A stretch of DNA of 64,000 nucleotides from Candidatus Aenigmatarchaeota archaeon. GTDB lineage: Archaea > Aenigmatarchaeota > Aenigmatarchaeia > QMZS01. The stretch lies in assembly GCA_016932615.1 (NCBI GenBank), contig JAFGCN010000007.1, positions 62,001 through 126,000 of the forward strand, given 5' to 3'. Shown one piece after another: positions 60,316-64,000 of the stretch. Both the position numbers and the translations under genes were made by a program. The notes under the pieces were generated by a model that worked only from the letters and a program-made list of their open reading frames with translations, was not told the DNA's origin and ran no database searches. The first letter of the stretch is position 1; each line of letters opens with the position of its first letter.

Positions 60316-62118
60316 CTACAATTCCTCTTCGACCTTAAGCTTGGGGTAGATTCCCATGGACATCATCTCATCCATGACGAGCTTGAAAGCGTAGCTCATC
60401 TTTACCCTCAGGATGTGGTCTGGCTTTCCGCAAAGAGGGCACTGAATGATTCCTTTTGGCTTGTTTTCGATTGCAACTGTCCCGCACTTCCTGCATACGG
60501 GTATCTCGGTTTCGTCAGAAGAGAACCTTTCCTTAAGCGCAAGCGCCGCTCCGTGAGCAAGAAGGCAATCTTTTTCCATCTCACCAAACCTGAGGCCGCC
60601 TTCCCTTGCCTTTCCTTCTGTCGGCTGCCTCGTGAGGATGGTTGTAGGGCCTCTCGCCCTCATGAAATACTTGTCTGTAACCATGTGGTAAAGCCGTTGG
60701 TAATAGCACGGGCCGATAAGGACTTTGGCGTGCATCTTCTCTCCAGTTTCACCATTATATAGTTCCTCAACTCCAGTCGGGTCAAAGCCGGCTCCCTGAA
60801 GAACCTTAATTACCCCCTCTTCAGGGGCTTCATTGAACGGGCTTCCATCCATTACCTGGCCCGAAAGCGCTCCTGCTTTTCCATACATAAGCTCAAGAAG
60901 CTGGCCGATAGTCATACGGGAAGGAATACCCAGCGGGTTGACAATAACATCGGGCACAATCCCTTCGGCCGTAAATGGCATGTCCTCTTCAGGGATAATC
61001 GCCCCGACGACACCCTTCTGCCCGTAACGGGAAGCAAACTTGTCGCCGATTTCAGGGATTCTTGTCTCCCTTACAACCGACTTTACGAGCCGGTCTCCGC
61101 TGTCAGTCTGGGTGACAAAAACCCTATCGACGATTCCGCGCTCGCCGAACTTTACTGTTGTTGAGGTGTCTCTCCTGTTTTCCGCCTCAAGAAGGAAACT
61201 CTCCATAGGGCCGTAAAACCTAAGTGGGGAAACCTTTCCGACAATAACCGCCCCGCCCTCAACCTCTGTTTCAGGAGAGGCAATGCCATCCTCGCCAAGG
61301 TGCTTGTACTCCGCCTTTGACCGGAAGTTCTTGACTCCCTCGTCGGGGATGCAAATCTGGTCGCTTTCTATGCCCCAGTATTTCTTTTCTGCGGTAACGT
61401 AAGTCCTGAAGAACACCGACCTGAATATTCCCCTCTCGACGGAGGCCTTGTTCAGGATTACCGCATCCTCCATGTTGTATCCCTTGAACGGCATTATGGC
61501 AATAACAACATTCTGGCCCTGGGGGTGCTTTTCAAGAAGCTTTGACCTAAAGGTAATTGTGTCTGCAATCGGGTGCTGAGGGTAAACAAGAAGGTACGCC
61601 TTAGTGTCGGGACGAAGCAGGTAATTTCTTGAGTAAAGACCAAGAGACTGCCCCATCATCTTAGCGCCGTAGTTTACACGGTCTGCACGATTGTGCTGCG
61701 TGAAAGGCACCATGGAAGCAGAAATTCCCAGGACGACCATAGGGTTAAACTCAAGGTGCGTGTGCTCCTCGTTCAAATCCTCCATAGTAAGCGCAATATA
61801 GGCATTTTCCTCCTCCTCTGCGTCAAGGTACTCGATAACACCTTCCCTTACAAGGTCGTCCAAAACAATTTCCCCGGCGAGTATGCTCTTTATGTGTTCC
61901 TCGGTCAAAAGAGGCGCGCCCTTCCTGACAATTATAAGCGGCCTCCTAAGCCGGCTCTCGTCAATGTTCACCCTTATCTCATCAATATCATCCAGATGGA
62001 CAATATTCATCTCGTTTGCAACAAGCCCTTTTCTCCTGAGCTCCTTAAGCTCCTTTACAAAAGTCTTTGCTTTTGTCGTCTCGCCTACGAGCCGCCCTTC
62101 AAAATAAACAGTTGTCAT
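60316..62118 (-). CDS. rpoB1: RNA polymerase subunit B' (Rpo2C)
   Basis: 600 residues, the C-terminal half of Rpo2. VVLGISASMVPFTQHNRADRVNYG, MPFKGYNMEDAVILNKASVERG, GDKFASRYGQKGVVG and the zinc site CRKCGTVAIENKPKG ... CPLCGKPDH near the C-terminus are diagnostic. The split from rpoB2 is the euryarchaeal/DPANN state. Its ATG overlaps the rpoB2 end by 4 bases. The usual rpoA1 does not follow; MFS transporter genes do. Confidence 0.97.
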   Translation of the reverse strand: MTTVYFEGRLVGETTKAKTFVKELKELRRKGLVANEMNIVHLDDIDEIRVNIDESRLRRPLIIVRKGAPLLTEEHIKSILAGEIVLDDLVREGVIEYLDAEEEENAYIALTMEDLNEEHTHLEFNPMVVLGISASMVPFTQHNRADRVNYGAKMMGQSLGLYSRNYLLRPDTKAYLLVYPQHPIADTITFRSKLLEKHPQGQNVVIAIMPFKGYNMEDAVILNKASVERGIFRSVFFRTYVTAEKKYWGIESDQICIPDEGVKNFRSKAEYKHLGEDGIASPETEVEGGAVIVGKVSPLRFYGPMESFLLEAENRRDTSTTVKFGERGIVDRVFVTQTDSGDRLVKSVVRETRIPEIGDKFASRYGQKGVVGAIIPEEDMPFTAEGIVPDVIVNPLGIPSRMTIGQLLELMYGKAGALSGQVMDGSPFNEAPEEGVIKVLQGAGFDPTGVEELYNGETGEKMHAKVLIGPCYYQRLYHMVTDKYFMRARGPTTILTRQPTEGKAREGGLRFGEMEKDCLLAHGAALALKERFSSDETEIPVCRKCGTVAIENKPKGIIQCPLCGKPDHILRVKMSYAFKLVMDEMMSMGIYPKLKVEEEL

Positions 62119-63593
62119 TTTTCAACCCTCTCAAGAACGGCATTCATTAATGTCTCTTTTTCTTCTTTACTGAGCCCTTCTGAAATTGTAACCATGCACG
62201 CAAGGTGCTTTCTAAGCCCGATTTTGACTCCTTCAGGGGTTTCCTGGGTGCAGTATTTTGCCCAGTGGGTTCCATGAAGCTCACGCGCCTCCGGGTGCTC
62301 CTGTGATGATGAAAGCATTGAAATAACAGCCCTCATGTTTGAAAGCCGGCGCACATAATTTACCCTGTCAAGCCGCTGAGCGACTCCAGCCCTTCCTCCG
62401 ACCCACTGTCCGGTGGCCAGGGACGAAACAATCCTCCTTGTGATGTAGTTTGACTCGAACAATGCCTGGATTACAGGGTATTTCTTTCTCTTGGTAAGCC
62501 GCTGGTAATTGTACCTTACCCTGCTTGAAAGCCCATTCTTTCCAAGGAAAAGAGACCTCAGCAAAACGTCCATAAAGTAGCCGGAAAGCCGGATTCTCTT
62601 GTTTGCAAGGTGGTCTATGTCATCGCCCCTCTGGCTTTCCATGCCAATTTTTATGAGCCGCCTTGCGACATGAGCCAAATATTTTGCCTTTATCTGCTGG
62701 TCTTTTGGCTCGGTTCCAAGGTGGTGGAGCAAGAAGTTGTTAAGAAGGTTCTGGACCCTCTCCTCGGGGGTTTCCTTTCCCATGCCTTTGACGAACTTCT
62801 GAAGGAACGTAAGCGCGTCTTCCCTGGACTTTACCTCCTCGAACTCGTAGATGTTTGTAAGGACTTCATCCTCCATCTTGGGGGCCACTGCCAGACTCTG
62901 GATTATCTGCTGGTCGGTTTCGAGCCCCAGCGCCCTTATTACAACAATAAGCGGCACGTTTCTGAGGTTTGAAAAGTTCATGTAGAGGATTTTGTCTTTT
63001 CTTTCAATCATGTGCCTCTGGATGTACTGGTCCTTTTCGGAGTTAATCCTTGCCATCTCGTTCTTTTTCTCCTTTGTTGCTACAAGCCGGTTATTTGCAA
63101 CCTCCTCGACGCCGATAATGACCTTTTCTGTTCCGTTGATTATAAAGTAGCCGCCAGGGTCCTGAGGGTCTTCGCCGATTTCGACCAATTCTTCAGGAGT
63201 GAGCTTGGAAATGGGGTCAAGTGACGACTTGACCATTATTGGAAAGTCGCAAAGCTTGATTTTTTCCGGCTCCTGTGGGATTTCATTTGCGACCAAAACA
63301 GTCGTTACATAAAGAGGGCAGGAGTAGTTGAGGTTTCGGATTATCGCCTCCATAGGGGTAATCTTTCTCTCATAGCCGTCCGCCTCCTTTATGACCGGCT
63401 CTCCAAAGGATACTTTCCACAAAACAAGCTTTAAGTTGTCTTCAAGAGGAATCTGGCCAATAGAGTCGATAATCTGCTGGATTCCGCCAGTAACAAACTG
63501 GTTGTATGACCTTAAGTGGTGCTTTACGGCGATGTCTGAGAGCTCATTTTCAATAACGTGCCTGAAACCCTCAAAAAGCATCTTATCGTTCAT
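62115..63593 (-). CDS. rpoB2: RNA polymerase subunit B'' (Rpo2N)
   Basis: 492 residues, the N-terminal half of Rpo2. Blocks include HLRSYNQFVTGGIQQIIDSIG, NLNYSCPLYVTTVLV, YFIINGTEKVIIGVEE, DDIDHLANKRIRLSGYFMDV, ALFESNYITRRIVSSLATGQW and HGTHWAKYCTQETPEGVKIG. It overlaps rpoH by 4 bases (ATGA) and rpoB1 by 4, so the three form one operon. Confidence 0.97.
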   Translation of the reverse strand: MNDKMLFEGFRHVIENELSDIAVKHHLRSYNQFVTGGIQQIIDSIGQIPLEDNLKLVLWKVSFGEPVIKEADGYERKITPMEAIIRNLNYSCPLYVTTVLVANEIPQEPEKIKLCDFPIMVKSSLDPISKLTPEELVEIGEDPQDPGGYFIINGTEKVIIGVEEVANNRLVATKEKKNEMARINSEKDQYIQRHMIERKDKILYMNFSNLRNVPLIVVIRALGLETDQQIIQSLAVAPKMEDEVLTNIYEFEEVKSREDALTFLQKFVKGMGKETPEERVQNLLNNFLLHHLGTEPKDQQIKAKYLAHVARRLIKIGMESQRGDDIDHLANKRIRLSGYFMDVLLRSLFLGKNGLSSRVRYNYQRLTKRKKYPVIQALFESNYITRRIVSSLATGQWVGGRAGVAQRLDRVNYVRRLSNMRAVISMLSSSQEHPEARELHGTHWAKYCTQETPEGVKIGLRKHLACMVTISEGLSKEEKETLMNAVLERVEK

Positions 63594-63832
63594 ACGGCCA
63601 CCCTGTAATAAAGGTAAGTGCCCTCATCATCAAGGACATTCCTCCTTATTTCAAATAAATCCCCTACTTTTGGGTCAAAAACCCTGATTGCGGGGTCTTT
63701 AACGCTGATTTTAGGCATGTTTTTCTCGGTCGCGCTGAACTTCTCAAAAATTGCCTGCTTTTCCTCCTCAGTGAGTTTCCTGTGCTCAGGAACCAGAAAA
63801 TGCTCGTTAACCGGAATTTCTTTTTTTACCAT
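63590..63832 (-). CDS. rpoH: RNA polymerase subunit Rpo5 (RpoH)
   Basis: 80 residues from ATG 63832, the usual archaeal length. Rpb5 C-terminal core: NEHFLVPEHRKLTEEEKQAIFEKF, then LPKISVKDPAIRVFDPKVGDLFEI-type segment and YLYYRVAV at the end. A GTG at 63958 in the same frame could add 42 basic residues; a TATA element at 63983-63993 fits a leaderless start there. The extension does not resemble Rpo5, so ATG 63832 is preferred but not proven. Confidence 0.9.
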   Translation of the reverse strand: MVKKEIPVNEHFLVPEHRKLTEEEKQAIFEKFSATEKNMPKISVKDPAIRVFDPKVGDLFEIRRNVLDDEGTYLYYRVAV

Positions 63833-63982
63833 GGTATGTTTTTTGGGCCCGACGCGATTTTCGGTGGCGTCTTTTCGGACATCCTTATTCGAATTCGCGG
63901 ACAAGCACCCCTTTTTGGGAGATGTTTTCTCGCGCGACACCCGGATATCTTTGTGCACCGTTTTTACCTGTCGTCATAGGGC

Positions 63983-63993
63983 ATTATATTAAT
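63983..63993 (-). promoter_or_regulatory. Candidate TATA box of the rpoH-rpoB2-rpoB1 operon
   Basis: On the minus strand this reads AATATTATGC-like AT-rich sequence (TTAATATAAT). It lies 25-35 bases before GTG 63958 and about 150 bases before ATG 63832, so either rpoH has a 5' leader of about 125 bases or its start is further upstream. Confidence 0.4.
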
Positions 63994-64000
63994 ACCCTCA

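Overview
The window is chromosomal DNA from a small-genome archaeon. The evidence is an archaeal 16S rRNA gene, a split RNA polymerase B subunit (B'' then B'), Rpo5/RpoH and Rpo11/RpoL, archaeal/eukaryal-type ribosomal proteins (eS19, eL15, eL42, an L11-like protein), RNase P Rpp21, the wybutosine enzymes Taw3 and Trm5, class II HMG-CoA reductase and type 2 IPP isomerase for isoprenoid lipids, FtsZ, FlaI-like secretion ATPase, and pilins with the archaeal N-terminal signature. Very short intergenic spaces, many start codons about 25 bases after a TATA box (leaderless transcripts), a 16S gene standing alone without 23S, and Cys-rich surface proteins point to a DPANN-type lineage. The phylum cannot be fixed by eye.

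Layout. 1-10.2 kb: a surface protein, then a same-strand cluster of secreted or membrane-anchored proteins. Two are large predicted peptidases (M64-type zinc, C25/gingipain-type cysteine) carried on pilin-like N-terminal anchors, with small proteins that share the anchor and ectodomain. 10.2-11.9 kb: solitary 16S rRNA gene with its own promoter and a 16-bp processing stem. 11.9-16.5 kb: a methyltransferase, an encapsulin-cargo-like ferritin, RNase P Rpp21-eS19, membrane proteins and Taw3. 16.5-22.1 kb: phosphatidylserine synthase-like enzyme, Trm5, three pilin-domain proteins, a methylthiotransferase with an unexplained C-terminal extension, and RidA. 22.2-25.4 kb: eL15, NUDIX, DUF4013 and TrpRS. 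25.5-31.5 kb: a 1,176-residue pilin-like surface protein divergent from a FlaI/VirB11-type ATPase, an OB-fold protein and a DUF2284 protein. 31.5-40.7 kb: CNNM/CBS protein, XPF-type nuclease, eukaryote-type (GT3) glycogen synthase, CPA2 antiporter, IDI-2 and a 47-residue membrane peptide. 40.7-48.7 kb: HerA-like ATPase, Hjc-related endonuclease, eL42, a membrane-tethered winged-helix regulator, a repeat coiled coil divergent from ftsZ, and a NifU-like domain lacking one cysteine. 48.7-52.2 kb: a DHH-like protein converging on an RHH-DNA methyltransferase pair, Pcm, an EMC3/Oxa1-type insertase, and a tRNA-Val(GAC) with two introns. 52.2-60.3 kb: HD hydrolase, RpoL, a stand-alone L11 C-terminal domain, HMG-CoA reductase, small metabolic proteins and two MFS transporters, one frameshifted. 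60.3-64 kb: rpoB1, rpoB2 and rpoH on the minus strand.

The most notable items are the tRNA-Val whose two introns start alike and both form bulge-helix-bulge motifs, one of them inside the T-loop; the pilin-anchored peptidase cluster; the truncated L11; the methylthiotransferase fusion; and the RHH/methyltransferase/DHH-like locus with a 20-bp palindromic operator candidate.
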